A stretch of 64,000 nt of DNA from Solen grandis (GCA_021229015.1 CM037787.1:35043874-35107873); one strand, 5' to 3'. Positions 25,155 through 36,799 are shown, counted from the stretch's first letter. Program-made: numbers and translations. The notes: generated from the letters alone by a model not told the origin.

Positions 25155-27768
25155 GTTCACGTTTGACTATATGTCTGTATGTTTGGTATGGTATGTATTA
25201 CCGTTTGACTGTCTGTCTATCTGTGTAGTATGGTATGGTATGTATTACCGTTTGACTGTCTGTCTATCTGTGTGGTATGGTATGGTATGGATTACCGTTT
25301 GACTGCCTGTCTATCTGTTTAGTATGTATGGATATTACGTTTGACTGTGTCATCTGTGTTATGTGGTATGATTACGTTTGATTCTGTCTATTGTTGTATG
25401 TATGGTAGATTCCGTTTGATCTGTCTATCTGTGTAGTATGTAGGTATGATTACGTTGACTGCTGTCTTCTGTGTGTAGTATGGTAGTTTACCGTTTGATG
25501 CTGTCTATCTGTGTGTATGGTATGGTATGTATTACGTTACTGCTGTCTATTGTGTAGTATGTATGGTAGATTACGTTGACTGTCTGTCTATCTGTGTAGT
25601 ATGGTATGGTATTATACGTTGATGTTGTCTATCTGTGTGTATGGTATGTAGATTACGTTTGACTGCTGCTATCTGTGGTATGGTATGTATGTATACCGTT
25701 TGACTGCTGTCTATCGTGTGTATGGTATGGTTGTATTACCGTTTGACTGCTGTCTATCTGTTGTTGGTATGGTATTATTACGTTACTGTCTGTCTATCTG
25801 TGTGTATGTATGGTATATTACGTTGATGCTGTCTATCTGTGTAGTTGTATGTATTATTCCGTTTGACTGTCGTCTATTGTGTGTTGGTATGGTATTTCAC
25901 GTTGATGCTGTCTATCTTGTGGTATGGTATGTATATTACGTTTGACTGTGTCTACTGTGTGTATGGTAGGTATTATTACCGTTTGACTGCTGTCTACTGT
26001 GTGGTATGTAGGTATATACGTTTGATGCTTCTATCTGTGTGTATGGTATGTATGTATTACCGTTTGACTGCTGTCTATCTGTGTAGTATGGTATGGTATG
26101 TATTCACGTTTGACTGTCTGTCTATCTGTGTAGTATGGTATGGTATTTATTCACGTTTGACTGTCTGTCTATCTGTGTAGTATGGTATGGTATTTATTCC
26201 GTTTACTGTCGTTATCTGTGTGTATGGTATGGTATGTATTACGTTGACTGCGCTATTGTGTGTATGGTATGGTATGTATACCGTTTGATGTCTGTCTATC
26301 TGTGTGTATGGTATGTAATTACGTTTGACTGCTGTCTATCTGTGTGTATGGTATGGTTTATTCTTGATGCTGTCATCTGTGTGTAGGTATGTATTTATTC
26401 ACGTTTGATGCTGTCATCTGTGTGGTGTATGGTATGTATTCCGTTATGCTGTCTATCTGTGTATTGGTATGGTATTATCCGTTTGATTGTCTATGTGTTA
26501 TGGTATGGTATATTCACGTTTGACTGCTGTCTATGTGTGTAGTATGGTATGTATACGTTTCTGTTGTCTTCTGTGTGTGTATGGTAGTATTCACTTTGAT
26601 CCTGTCTATCTGTGGTAGGTGGTAGTATTACGTTTGATGTCTTTTGTGTATGTTGGTAGTATATTACGTTTACTGTGTCTTCTGTTGTATGGTATGGTAT
26701 GTATTACGTTTGATGTTGTCATCTGTTGTTGTATGTATTATCACGTTTACTGCTGTCTTCTGTGTGTATGGTATGGTATGTATTCCGTTTGTTCTGTCTA
26801 TTTGGTGGTATGGTATGTATGTATTACGTTTGATGCTGTTATTGTGTGTATGGTATGTATTCACGTTTGATGCTGTCTTTGTGTGTAGTATGGTATGTAT
26901 TACTTTCTCCTGTCTATCTTGTGTAGTATGGTATTATTCACTTTGATGCTGTCTTTGTGGTAGTTGGTATGTATTACGTTTACTCGTCTATTTGTGTAGT
27001 ATGGTATGTATTCACGCTTGATTGTCTATTTTGTATGTATGGTATTATTACGTTTGACTCTGTTATCTGTGGTAGGTATGGTATGTATTCACGTTTTTGT
27101 CTATGTGTTTGTGTAGTATGGTATGTATTCCTTTTGACTCTGTTATCGTTGTAGTGGATGTATTCCGTTTGATGTCTGTTGTGTATTGATGTATTACGTA
27201 TGTGTTGTTGGTATTTTATTTCGTTTGACTGTTGTTTGTTGTATGATGTATTTCGTTTGATTGTTGTCTCTGTGTGTATGGTATGTATTCGTTTACTGCT
27301 GTCTTCTGTTGTTGTATGTTATGTATTCACGTTTGATTCTGTCTTTGTGGTGTTGTATATCGTTGATGCTATGTTTGTATGTATGTATTCACGTTTGATT
27401 GTCTATGTGTTTGTGTAGTATGGTATGTATTAGTTTGTGCTTTTTTTTTTTTATGCTGTCTGTATGTTTGGAATGGTATGTATTCACGTTTGATAGTCTG
27501 TCTGTCTGTGTTGTATGGCATGTAATGTATTCATGTTTGACTGCATGTCTGTATGTTTGGAATGGTATGTATTCACGTTTGATTGTCTGTCTGTCTATTT
27601 GATACGTTATGGCATGCTTAACGTTTGATTGTCTGTCTGTCTGTGTGGTATGGTATGGTAAAGTATGTATTCACGTTCGATTGTCTGTCTCTTAGTGTGG
27701 TATGGTATTGTATAGTTTGTATTCACGTTTGATTGTCTGTCTGTCTGTCTGTCTGTGGTTTGGGGCCT
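25155..27768 (+). repeat. Satellite of about 47-bp period with degenerate interior
   Basis: Tandem units built from TATGGTATGGTATGTATTAC, CGTTTGACTGTCTGTCTATC and TGTGTAG, in that order, about 47 bp in the clean copies at 25190-25320 and about 26040-26180. Between about 25320 and 27420 most units lack one or several single bases at many places, while substitutions are few. Units near both edges are more regular. Many overlapping frames of repetitive V/W/Y/C/L-rich peptides arise from it and are not proteins. An 11-T run lies at about 27442-27452. Confidence 0.92.
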
Positions 27769-27779
27769 TTGGTATGTAA

Positions 27780-28115
27780 GTCTGTTAAACGTATATGTTT
27801 TCATTAAAGTCTTTAATTGTAAGTTATTATACATGTTTAAATTAATTTAAAAATTGTAATTATGTGTATATTTTGTCATACCTAATGTTTGCTAAATATA
27901 CTATCCCAAACAATTTGTTTCTGCGCAGTGAATTAATTGAAAGGATTTCCAAAATGGAACAGTTTCCGTTTAGCACTGTCTCAGTTTAAAAGTACAAATA
28001 TTAATATTTTCATCATTATCATTTATCTCAAAAGCAATATAAAACGACGAAGAGGGCAGCAACGGAGATTTCAAAAGTGCAAGTGAGCGACCTTAAGGTG
28101 TTAAAAACGTCTGGC
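27780..28115. other. AT-rich flank of the satellite
   Basis: Unique AT-rich DNA with no gene or repeat recognised. Confidence 0.5.
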
Positions 28116-28119
28116 TGGG

Positions 28120-28275
28120 TTACGTTAGCTTTAAGAGTGTTTGGATTTACGAGCTCTTATCAACAGCAGATTGTGCAGTCAGGTCACGTGGTTTGACATT
28201 TTATGCAGACGACAGCTAAAGGTCACATTATCAGACGGAACAGAATTCCACTCTTGCTGTCTCGTCACTAGCCTA
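28120..28275. promoter_or_regulatory. Candidate regulatory island with E-box and AAAGGTCA
   Basis: A GC-richer segment containing AGGTCACGTGGTTTGACA (E-box CACGTG fused to a nuclear-receptor half-site) and, about 40 bases later, CTAAAGGTCAC. It has no open frame. It is a plausible enhancer-like element without direct proof. Confidence 0.22.
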
Positions 28276-29230
28276 GCCTAAATATAAATGTCTAAGGTCA
28301 TGTAAGGATAACATATTATAGTCCACACCGGACAGTCTATACCAAATTTTGATTGAATTTCGCGGGTGGGCGGTCTAATTTTCCCTATACAATTTAACAG
28401 GGTATCTCTGTACAATTTTACAGGGTATTTAAGGCAGGGTATAACCGAATATATGCCCCCAATAAGTGAATCACAGCGGGGTTATATTCAAAGCGATAAA
28501 GTGTTTGTTGAAATACAATGGATTAAGAAATGATACGTAGAACAGAGAATGAAGAAATGATGGAAAAATAATTTCGGATAATGCACAGATCCAGTTATAC
28601 GAACGTTTTACATTCCTAATCGACGCACGTTCACATAATATATAGCAGATGCACAGTGTCATGACTTTAGAAATGATGCAATGCGAGCCAATTACCATAC
28701 ACTGGTAAGAGTATACAGGGGAAGTAACTGGAGCATAACTAATTCATACGATTTGTCTCACATAAGATCCAGACTCCAGCAATTCTTATTTACTGAACTT
28801 TAAAAGGATAAGGTTAATTCACATTGCAACCTTACTTGCTTGGTATACAGTGACTGTGAAAATAAAAAAAAGTTTTCACGTGGGACGTAGTCTGATTAAA
28901 TTAATAGAAATAACTTAATTTAAGTTTTACTAAAGTATATGCTAATTCTGGTATTTGCTTAAACGATCCCTACTGAACATTTAGTGTAGACTATCCGCTG
29001 TACAAGTGTTATCTATGTCTGAAAAAGAGTCGCATGCTATGTGGCACATCGGCATGGCAAGTAGGAAAGGTTGTGAAATTGTCCTGAAGTGACTGAACAG
29101 GTCAATCCGTAATTGGGTTTCAGGACGTGGGGTTGTGATTCAGTGCTGCGATCTATTTGTTACACTTCCTCTGATAAGTTCCAGCATGTGGCAGATAGAA
29201 CATCGTGTTACATATGTTTGTCTACTTTAA
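28276..29230. other. AT-rich non-coding stretch
   Basis: Nothing gene-like. A short direct duplication of ACAGGGTATCT/ACAGGGTATTT with TGTACAATTTTACAGGG lies at about 28390-28435. Confidence 0.45.
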
Positions 29231-29232
29231 AT

Positions 29233-29268
<36 letters not shown>

Positions 29269-29285
29269 GGGGGGGGAATGGGGGG
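29233..29285 (+). repeat. (AG)n tract followed by a 19-G run
   Basis: About 12 AG dinucleotides run into 19 consecutive G (29258-29276), AAT, then six more G (29280-29285). It is a continuous polypurine strand that could form triplex or G-quadruplex structures. Length calls in such a run are unreliable in any assembly. Confidence 0.9.
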
Positions 29286-29289
29286 ATTT

Positions 29290-31312
29290 GATGCCACAGT
29301 ATCACATTCAAGTCAGTTAAATCAGTAACAGCAAAGTGCCATGTTATTAACAATAAACTGGAAGGGGGTTTAATATAACTAGAGCTATCGCTGAAAGTGA
29401 TTGATAAACTTGCCTCAAAGCCTCAACAGTTTTAAAACACGAAACAACAAAATATTGAACGCGTTGTGATTACCCTCTCTTTCCGTTCCTTCAAAAATAA
29501 ACCGTGCACATCAGTTTATGCACATACGGAGGTTTCCAGCAGGGCGTCACTCAGTAAAATGATATGTGTATATGAATCCAGCCATATTAACTCGGTATTG
29601 TATTATATTTGAAATCACATGGGATCATTTTATATAGTTGTTTATATTAAAGTATTAAAGTTACAATAGCGATAAAATTTAGTGGAAAAAATCTAATTAT
29701 ATAAAGCATACCGCTTTTCTACGAGTGCCTATATAGATTTTCTGTAAATAAAAAGCACAAAAATCGTCTAACATCCATCAGTTTAAAAATTACATTTCGA
29801 GCGAAACGGTTCGATAATTTCGGAAATATCATAAGCACGCAAGTCTTATTAACACAGTCAAAATAAACATGGCTAAACAAGAAAACGAAAAGTATTTGAA
29901 TTACAAAACTTAATGAAGTTGTGGACTTTGTACCCCATTTAGACTGATACGCGACATTGCGTTAAAATTCCTGTTGTGCGTCCTCAAATGGGTAACAAAA
30001 TTAAAGTAAGGTTTAAAATTATTTTTATTTATATATAAAAAATGCCAAAACTATGTTGAAATATCGTTTGCAATGTTTATTTTGAATGTCTTACGTACAC
30101 AATTGTGGATTTTTTTAATCAACAATTAGTTAACACGATATCAAGTTTTCGATCACTAGGTCTTCCTGGATGTTATAGATATCTTTAATGACTATAAAAC
30201 AGGTTAGTTTGTTGCCATGTTAGCAACGACCGTGTTAGATGTCAAAACTACGATTCGGGTCCTACACCAAAAGTACGAATATAAGATAGGTAACTTCTGA
30301 GTAGGGTAAGGGGAGATAATTGTTTTCGGGGAAGTTGGTCAAGAGTCATCCGCCTTGTTATCGACCATATTAAAATTCCATGCATCTTTTTATTTTTTTT
30401 TTTATTTTTTTTTCAGGAAAGAATTATTTGTAATGAGCTCATAATATAATAATGCAATAATATTCAGGTAAATTTTCTTTCTTCTTGTGATCTTACCTTT
30501 ATTATCTTGGGCCATTTTTATCATGATTTGGTCTATCATTTTCATTACTATTCCTGAATAGAAAAACGCTTGCGTAGAGTTTTCCAATGATACTGAGTAA
30601 AGAAATAAAACTGATCACGGCATCCACTGCTGTTATACATTACAAAGATGAATTTTTTTTCTGTAGAATATCATAAGCAGAAACGGTTGTCTGTAGGAAC
30701 CTGTACCTACATGTCGGACAATCATTGTTATAGCATGAATATCTCCGAGATGTTATATTAAATTAAATGGAAGTTTATTAATTCTTTGCTATTACAAAAC
30801 AATAGAATTATAAAGAATATATTATCCGATTAAGCGCAGAGCACCAGAGCTACCTTAAGCGTTAATTCCCTTGTTTGCATTTACCACAGGAGCAATGTTC
30901 GTTTGTTTAGCTATAATATGCAGGAAATCAGACATTTTTCTGAAGATAAATTATATCGAAAGCATTTGTTTAATACGTTAAGGGCTTTTGATCAATGGTT
31001 TTAATCCAAGTCTTACCGCAGGCGGCATGTCGATAAACACTGAAATCAATGATTTTCAAGATTTTTGTGTAATAAAATTAAACAAATGATCCGCCAGACT
31101 TTATGAGAAGGCATTCACAACTTCTCGAGGAAGGGAACTTAGCACAACGAAGAGAAAATAACTCCAATTTCTTAGTGAGGGGAAAAGATTGGCTTAAAAT
31201 ATACCGTATTCACCAAATCAGAGATAGAGTTCATTTTTCTCCATTCCATGAACTTGAGATATACGGTGAAACTACTATCAACAGTTGTTATTAAATCAGA
31301 ACTATGGTATAA

Positions 31313-31347
<35 letters not shown>

Positions 31348-32145
31348 CAGAAAACAACAATAAACATCAAATACAAGTAAACAACACATTTTAGTAGCTC
31401 TATTAGTGATTGAGAAGACTGACAGAAAAACAGTAATATACCATAGACACACACACAGTGTGCCATATATGGTGACAAAGAATTTTCCCTATTTAATAAG
31501 TAGTGCTAGAGACCGGCAGTACAAACTGAGTACGTGTTGGTCCCGGTGTATGTCCTACATCCAAAAGGGGTGCTAAGCATCATTAAGAGCCGAACTATGT
31601 AAATTATCTATAACCTTTCCGATATTTAATTGTCTTTTACACTCAGCTCAACCGGCGCAATTGAAGTGGTCGTAAGAGCAAGCCTCCCCCACCTTTCAAT
31701 AGCAATACGGCTTTGAATGTGCCACAGATGTTCGGGCTATGAGAAAGTCTCCTTCCCTCTTGACCCTGGATTATATTTCCATTCCATATATAGCTTAATC
31801 TAGCCGACAATAAAACTTAGCGAAAATTATCAAAGAAAAAGAAATTGCTTTTGTTTATGCTAACAAGTACAAAGTAATCAACCAAGTGCCGTGCGTCACT
31901 TTTATCATGATAGCAAGTATCAGAATGACACGAAGACAGAAAACGTGAACGTTATCATTATTATAGCTAAAGTTATACTTCTAGTTAATCAGTCAGGTTA
32001 ATTTTAGATTGATTCATGATTTTGTCGAAAGAGAGTTTAATTTTAAAGAGGTGAATAGACAAGGGAAACTCTAACTTTCACACGTTATTCTGTTAATTAT
32101 TGCACAATTATAGAGAAGGTTACGTCATGGCCCTTGCTAACACTT
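29290..32145. other. AT-rich non-coding stretch with microsatellites
   Basis: No gene was recognised. It contains T-rich tracts at 30387-30416 and an (AAC)n microsatellite at 31313-31346, and it hosts the micro-exon candidate listed separately. Other open frames are short. Confidence 0.4.
30497..30553 (-). other. Candidate 57-nt micro-exon with good splice sites
   Basis: Read on the minus strand, an acceptor-like TTTTTCTATTCAG| precedes 57 bases that end in AAAG|GTAAGA, a near-consensus donor. The 57 bases are a multiple of three and stay open in one frame, giving about 19 residues rich in Met, Ile, Lys and Asp/Gln. The open frame continues into both flanks, so there is no extra phase evidence. 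Splice words this good arise by chance in 64 kb. No neighbouring exon was found to join it to. Confidence 0.12.
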
Positions 32146-32149
32146 GATC

Positions 32150-32520
32150 TTTCTCAAATGATTAATGATTGTTCACTCCATTGTCGGAAATCCCTCTTCA
32201 TCATCATCTCGAGTCGATTCTCCCCGCTCTTGGCCGTGATATAGTTCCCACTTTGCGTTCGACAATTGAGCATTAGATCACAAAGTTCAGTTGCCGCCGC
32301 GCAACTTGCGTGCGCCGCCCTGTGCGCAACCGCAATATTTATGGTTATCATTGCTGATCCGGCTTAATAAATTATGTCACTTTTGAATTATTAATAGAAT
32401 TGTTTTCAAGGAAGAGTTAGAAACAATTCTTTCGCGGTCGGGGCGGCTGATTAATCCCGATTACATTTGTGAAACTGATGCATTCTCCGCAACTATTAAA
32501 CGCCAGTGTGAAAAAGGCAT
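32150..32520. promoter_or_regulatory. Candidate conserved regulatory island with paired SOX sites and bicoid-class site
   Basis: One of the most CpG-rich parts of the window. Direct SOX-type words ATTGTT (32168-32173) and CATTGT (32179-32184) lie 11 bp apart start to start. A G+C-rich block with TTGCCGCCGCGCAACTTGCG follows at about 32291-32310. A bicoid/Otx-class TAATCC is at 32452-32457. A 65-codon minus-strand frame (listed separately) covers the first half, so coding is the alternative explanation. Confidence 0.3.
32154..32351 (-). CDS. Unassigned 65-codon open frame inside a CpG-containing island
   Basis: The frame starts with ATG at 32351 on the minus strand and runs 65 codons. Composition is alanine-rich near the N-terminus and mixed, charged and hydrophilic afterwards. 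Local G+C is well above the flanks, which makes chance openness easier. No domain, signal peptide or membrane segment is visible. It overlaps regulatory-looking motifs, so a non-coding conserved element is at least as likely. Confidence 0.12.
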   Translation of the reverse strand: MITINIAVAHRAAHASCAAATELCDLMLNCRTQSGNYITAKSGENRLEMMMKRDFRQWSEQSLII

Positions 32521-32524
32521 AAAT

Positions 32525-33200
32525 TTAAAATGCATGGTTTTTTGAAAATTTTAAACATTCCTTTTAAAACGTCGCTGCAAACCATACGTTTTCTGTTGAC
32601 ATTTAATTCTTGGTAATGTTCAGTCCGCTGACATATGCAAGAATACTTCTGCAGTAGGTTATAAACAAAATCACTGACAGGAGGGACAATGGAAAGCCAA
32701 GGTTTACCCTTTAAAGAGGTCCTGCCAGGCTTTTTGTGAAGACTAAGCTTGAATTATTAAGATTCATTACCACAGCGTATAAATATCATTTTAGATCGAA
32801 ACTCGAGCAATCAGCATTTAGTTGCCGGAACTGTCACGATCTTCACACAGTCTTGTTTTATTATTCAAGATGTCTAGGATATAACATTTCACAATCTGTC
32901 TAAAATAATTCAAGATATCCTTTCTTGATTGTAATACCCTTTGTTAAATAACCAGAACCCTTTTTACAATAAACATAATAAACCATTGACTATTTTTACA
33001 ACCGCAATTAAAAATCTCCCACAGCATGTAGGTATCAAATGGACGTATGTAAAGGGTATCAAATGTACGTTTTATAACTATCCCATAATGCCTTGCACCC
33101 ACGTATCATAACACAACTGTTCAAGATACGTTTGAAGAAGAAAGGTGCACACAATAAACATGATTATATATTATATACTATTTCTTGACCATTTAATGAT
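32525..33200. other. AT-rich non-coding stretch
   Basis: No gene seen. A short direct repeat (GTATCAAATGGACGTATGTA, then GGTATCAAATGTACGTTTTA) lies at about 33030-33075. Confidence 0.45.
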
Positions 33201-33212
33201 ACACTCTCAACT

Positions 33213-33478
33213 GGGGCCGCCGTGGCCGAGCGGTTACAATCGTGGACTACAAATCTCTCAGCCCCTCACCGCCGTGGGTTCGAATCCCGGTAGGGACTTC
33301 GGATTTTTCATGTGAGGAAGCCTTCCAGCTGGCTTGCGGTAGGTCGGTGGTTCTACCCGGGTACCTCTGTGTACTCGGGGTCTTCCTCCACCTGTAATTA
33401 GCTGGACGTCGCTATATGATTGAAATACTATCGCAGTGACGGTAAACCCCCAATACAACAACAAAAACAACAACAACA
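33213..33478 (+). mobile_element. Young tRNA-derived SINE, full length
   Basis: The element starts GGGGCCGCCGTGGCCGAGCG. It has A box TGGCCGAGCGG (33223-33233) and perfect B box GGTTCGAATCC (33277-33287). A conserved body follows (GAGGAAGCCTTCCAGCTGGC, later TAATTAGCTGGACGTCGC), and it ends in a (CAA)n-type tail. It is flanked by a perfect 12-bp target-site duplication ACACTCTCAACT at 33201-33212 and 33479-33490. It differs from the copy at 42537 by about seven substitutions and one indel over roughly 245 bases. The perfect duplication points to a fairly recent insertion mobilised by a LINE in trans. Its antisense yields a spurious proline/arginine-rich open frame. Confidence 0.93.
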
Positions 33479-33494
33479 ACACTCTCAACTTATA

Positions 33495-34265
33495 AAACAA
33501 AATGTCTCGATACTAAAAAAGTAGGACACGAAGTTGAACATTAGAAGTATTACACATGTATTTCCCCCTTTTTAATTTATTTTTCGTTTGGATTGTTCAT
33601 AGACTGATATTGTATTCGTAGAATTCATACGAGTATGCATAGCTGCAATAAAATGACTGATTTCACCGGGTTGTGCTGACGTTATAGGTAGGTCACGCTT
33701 TATATATGAATGAATATATAACGACAATTGAATGTGCACACAAAGCATGGATCACCCCTCCTTTTAAGTGCCTGTGTGGTTTGAATCTAACCTTTTCTAA
33801 TGTTACAAGATGACATGAATCTCAAATATATCCAAATGTTTGAATCTTGAAATTCTGTTTTAGGTGGTGTGTATGTCACATTTTGTAATTCAAGGTGGTC
33901 TTTATCTCAACTTCACTAACGTTCCTTTATTGCACGTAATGCATATTCTCTGATGACGTTTTATGTTTTTGATGTCTTTTTAAGCTGTTTTCTAATAGCT
34001 AAAATGTCACCCTTTTGATACTTCAAGATGTTGGTGGCACATCACTTTAAACTGACTGACTCTGTAGAATTGACCTAAAGGGTACACATTTGAAACAGCT
34101 GTTTAATGATGGTTTCTTTATCAAGTGTATAAAATTTATCTCGTCATCATGGAGGAAGAAATTTCTCCATTATTAAAAATTATATAAAACATTTACCTTA
34201 TACAGCTCTCAACATATGTCCTTTATAGACTGGTCTTGTGACAATATCACGATATAAAATGCAGT
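33495..34265. other. AT-rich non-coding stretch
   Basis: No gene or clear repeat. A GGTGGT/CTCAA-containing worn direct repeat may exist around 33825-33910. Confidence 0.4.
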
Positions 34266-34269
34266 ACCT

Positions 34270-34490
34270 GTAAAAAAGGTCACGTGGCCATAGCCTTACA
34301 CTTATTGACCTCTGTCGGTTCGAGTTCTGGTTTAATCCTTCAGATCTTTATTTGGAAGACTTCACGTTGGCATTCGGTGGACCTGTGGCTATATACTTTT
34401 GCCTTTTGTGCACACGGGGCCTTTTCTCTATCTTTGAAATGCTCTTAACAACTCAAACAATATCGATGTAACAGTAAACTACTTACCAAC
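34270..34490 (+). mobile_element. Highly diverged SINE copy
   Basis: The order of landmarks follows the 33213 SINE: a B-box-like GGTTCGAGTTC, then GGAAGACTTC, GGCATTCGGTGGACCTG, GTGCACACGGGGCCTT, and finally TGAAATGCTCTTAACAACTC and GTAACAGTAAACTAC. Each matches a segment of the young element with many substitutions. The head is worn and no target duplication remains. This is an ancient copy of the same or a closely related family. Confidence 0.55.
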
Positions 34491-34494
34491 AAAG

Positions 34495-35265
34495 GCAAAC
34501 TCTTAAAATACATGCGACTGTCGGGTATTAAACAGCACACAAATGTATATACATATATCTTTTTAATGGTTTTGTATATGTTGAGTTGGAATGAAATTTA
34601 CAGTGGCAACTGTTCGAGCTGTAATTTGCACATTTTAAAGCACGAGAGCATAAGACCATGGTATTTGCTATTCATGGCATAAAGACCGAAGAAGTGTTCG
34701 GTATTCACCATATGTTCCAATATTAATACTTTCTCACACGCAAACACAGCATGGATTTAATATATCATGTATGAAATAGAACATAAACAAAGTTGTAACT
34801 CTAGGAACCAGTTTTAATTGTTTACTCTGCTTCAGGATTCATAATAAGAGAAATGCTTGTGAAAGAAATATGTATCGACATACTGTTTCACAATTTTAGG
34901 CGGTTATTATATGTTCAGTAAGTGTGTGTGTCAATATTCGTGGAAGCCTTAACAGGACGCAGATTTGATTTTAAAATCACAATCTTCAAATTCATATCAC
35001 TTTGCGATTAATATACATTTTTATTCAATAATATATGTTTTCCACGTCAATAGGTATGTGATGGTGGAGGGCACCCACAATTAAAACACAAAAATGATAT
35101 ATAATGTTATATTTCCATTAAGGCGTGCAAAATTCACACAATCAAAGCTCATCTGGAGTGTGTTCTAAGATAAAAAAAATGTAAGCGTTCATGGCAGCAC
35201 TGCTGAAATTATATGAAATCATATCGCTCGTCCTATAGACATAGCATACGTTGCTATTGTTTTGA
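34495..35265. other. AT-rich non-coding stretch
   Basis: No gene or repeat recognised. Confidence 0.45.
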
Positions 35266-35270
35266 GATTT

Positions 35271-35462
35271 AGCGTCGCTGTAACAGAATTTCAGTCATAT
35301 AGTGATGCTCTATAGACCACGAGAGCACAAGAGGCGCCCGGGAAGATCCACCGACCTACCAGGCAGCATCATATAGACCAGACCGGGTTTCAAATCAACA
35401 GTAGCGAGGAGCTGAGTGATATTAAGTCAGCGACTGTTGACATTCGGCAACGAAGGCCCCGC
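35271..35462 (-). mobile_element. Diverged SINE copy, minus strand
   Basis: On the minus strand the segment begins like the young SINE (GGGGCCTTCG), passes a B-box relic, and ends in the shared 3' block seen on the plus strand as GCGTCGCTGTAACAGAATTTCAGTCATATAGTGATG. CACCGACCTACC of the body is intact. Internal deletions and many substitutions indicate age. No target duplication was seen. Confidence 0.7.
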
Positions 35463-35469
35463 GTTATGG

Positions 35470-36795
35470 TTATTGCCAACATGGATTGAGGTACTGAAAA
35501 AGAAAAACACATTCATTTTTGATAGTTTTAATACTATGTTTCTATTTGTGTGCATCTGTGTAGAAAGTATCGACAAAATGCCAACAGTTTTCCTGCTGAC
35601 CTCATACGGGAGATCAGCTGTGAAACTTGGTCAAAACGTTTAAACATAGCACATCATAAAATGATGTTTAAACATTAAATAACAGGCCGTAAACCTCACA
35701 TATCTGGATCAAACCTTAATGCATATCATGCAAAATGTTGTATTTATGATTAAAATAGAATGAGCGGCATATACACTGCCAATTTAGATCTAAGATTAAA
35801 CGAAACTGCTGATACGCTTAAGCAACGATTTGCATTAAAACGACCCAGAAATGTGTATACCCGATTTCAACATCGTAACCAAGGTTTTAATTGCACATTT
35901 TTAAAATGCTGCATACATAAAACTATAACCCGTGAACAGAGTGATTCTGAAAGTGATATTTCTGAATTGCGAGAGGAACATTAAAACGTAACAAAATGCA
36001 GGAATAAGTCAGCCGTTTCAAGTTGATTACAATTTATATAGACGGTTGTCAACGAGAGTGTTGCCCTTGTAGTGAAGCCCGATCGTTAAATAGAATGACA
36101 CGAAAAGTAGTAAAACTTTGTTAAGAATTTTAAAGTGTTTTCCTACTTAATGTGTATATAAAAGTAATATATATGTGCTAAAAAATGTTAGTAGAAAAGC
36201 AATGCATAACAATGTATAACGCCCTATTAGAACAACAGTGACATTACTATTTCAATTTATTACATACACCCAAAATGCAGGTGGTGGAGTCACATAGATG
36301 GTATCTTTAATATGCACTAAATTATGTAAAAATAAAACTATGAAGGATCGCAAGATTTACAGTCAGAATTTCGGAGATGTGGTGTAACATTTAAAAGAGA
36401 CATTTTGTATGTTGGAATACCAATCATGCTCCTGATTCATCGACCACGACAAAAAAGAAAGATAACTCTGGTCTGAACAATATAACACTAGTGTATAACG
36501 TAAAAAATAAAAAATTAAGAATAAGCCAAAATTGGAATAAGATGCATACTCTGATATGTCATATAAATGAGCAAATGGCATTAATCTTAATTATATATAG
36601 TATACGTAATCATAAAATTTTCTACCCGTCTGTAGAATACGAAGGTTTCAGAAATACATACACTTATTAGAAATGTAAATTTGCATTCTTCCCTGAATAC
36701 ACGGAATGCTGTAAATTGTGTTTGGCATTATTCAAATATCAAATGTACAAGTTGGGGATCCATTTTGTTTTCGAATTTACAAACAGAAATTAAGT
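35470..36795. other. AT-rich non-coding stretch
   Basis: Apart from the small open frame at 35760-35984, nothing is recognised. Composition is strongly AT-rich. Confidence 0.4.
35760..35984 (+). CDS. Unassigned 74-codon open frame
   Basis: An ATG with A at -3 opens 74 codons. The product would be hydrophilic and basic in the middle, with a short cysteine pair, and it ends in a Ser/Asp/Glu-rich tail. No known domain, signal peptide or membrane segment is seen. It starts about 300 bases from a worn SINE. Frames of this length are common by chance here; only the balanced composition and the clean acidic tail argue for it. A small unannotated protein, a pseudo-exon and chance are all open. Confidence 0.12.
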   Translation: MSGIYTANLDLRLNETADTLKQRFALKRPRNVYTRFQHRNQGFNCTFLKCCIHKTITREQSDSESDISELREEH

Positions 36796-36799
36796 CATT

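Noticed and set aside
25685..27602. Series of overlapping open frames with repetitive V/W/Y/C/L-rich peptides
   Set aside because: They are translations of the 47-bp satellite, shift frame from unit to unit, and reflect low stop density in the repeat and indel noise, not a protein.
33213..33290. Functional tRNA gene (Leu/Ser-like) at the SINE heads, also at 42537 and 57959
   Set aside because: A and B boxes are present, but the sequence continues into a shared SINE body with target duplications.
33258..33500. Minus-strand 80-codon frame with proline/arginine-rich product, echoed at 42571-42797 in two frames
   Set aside because: Both copies are the antisense of the same SINE family; the shared peptide comes from the shared retroposon.
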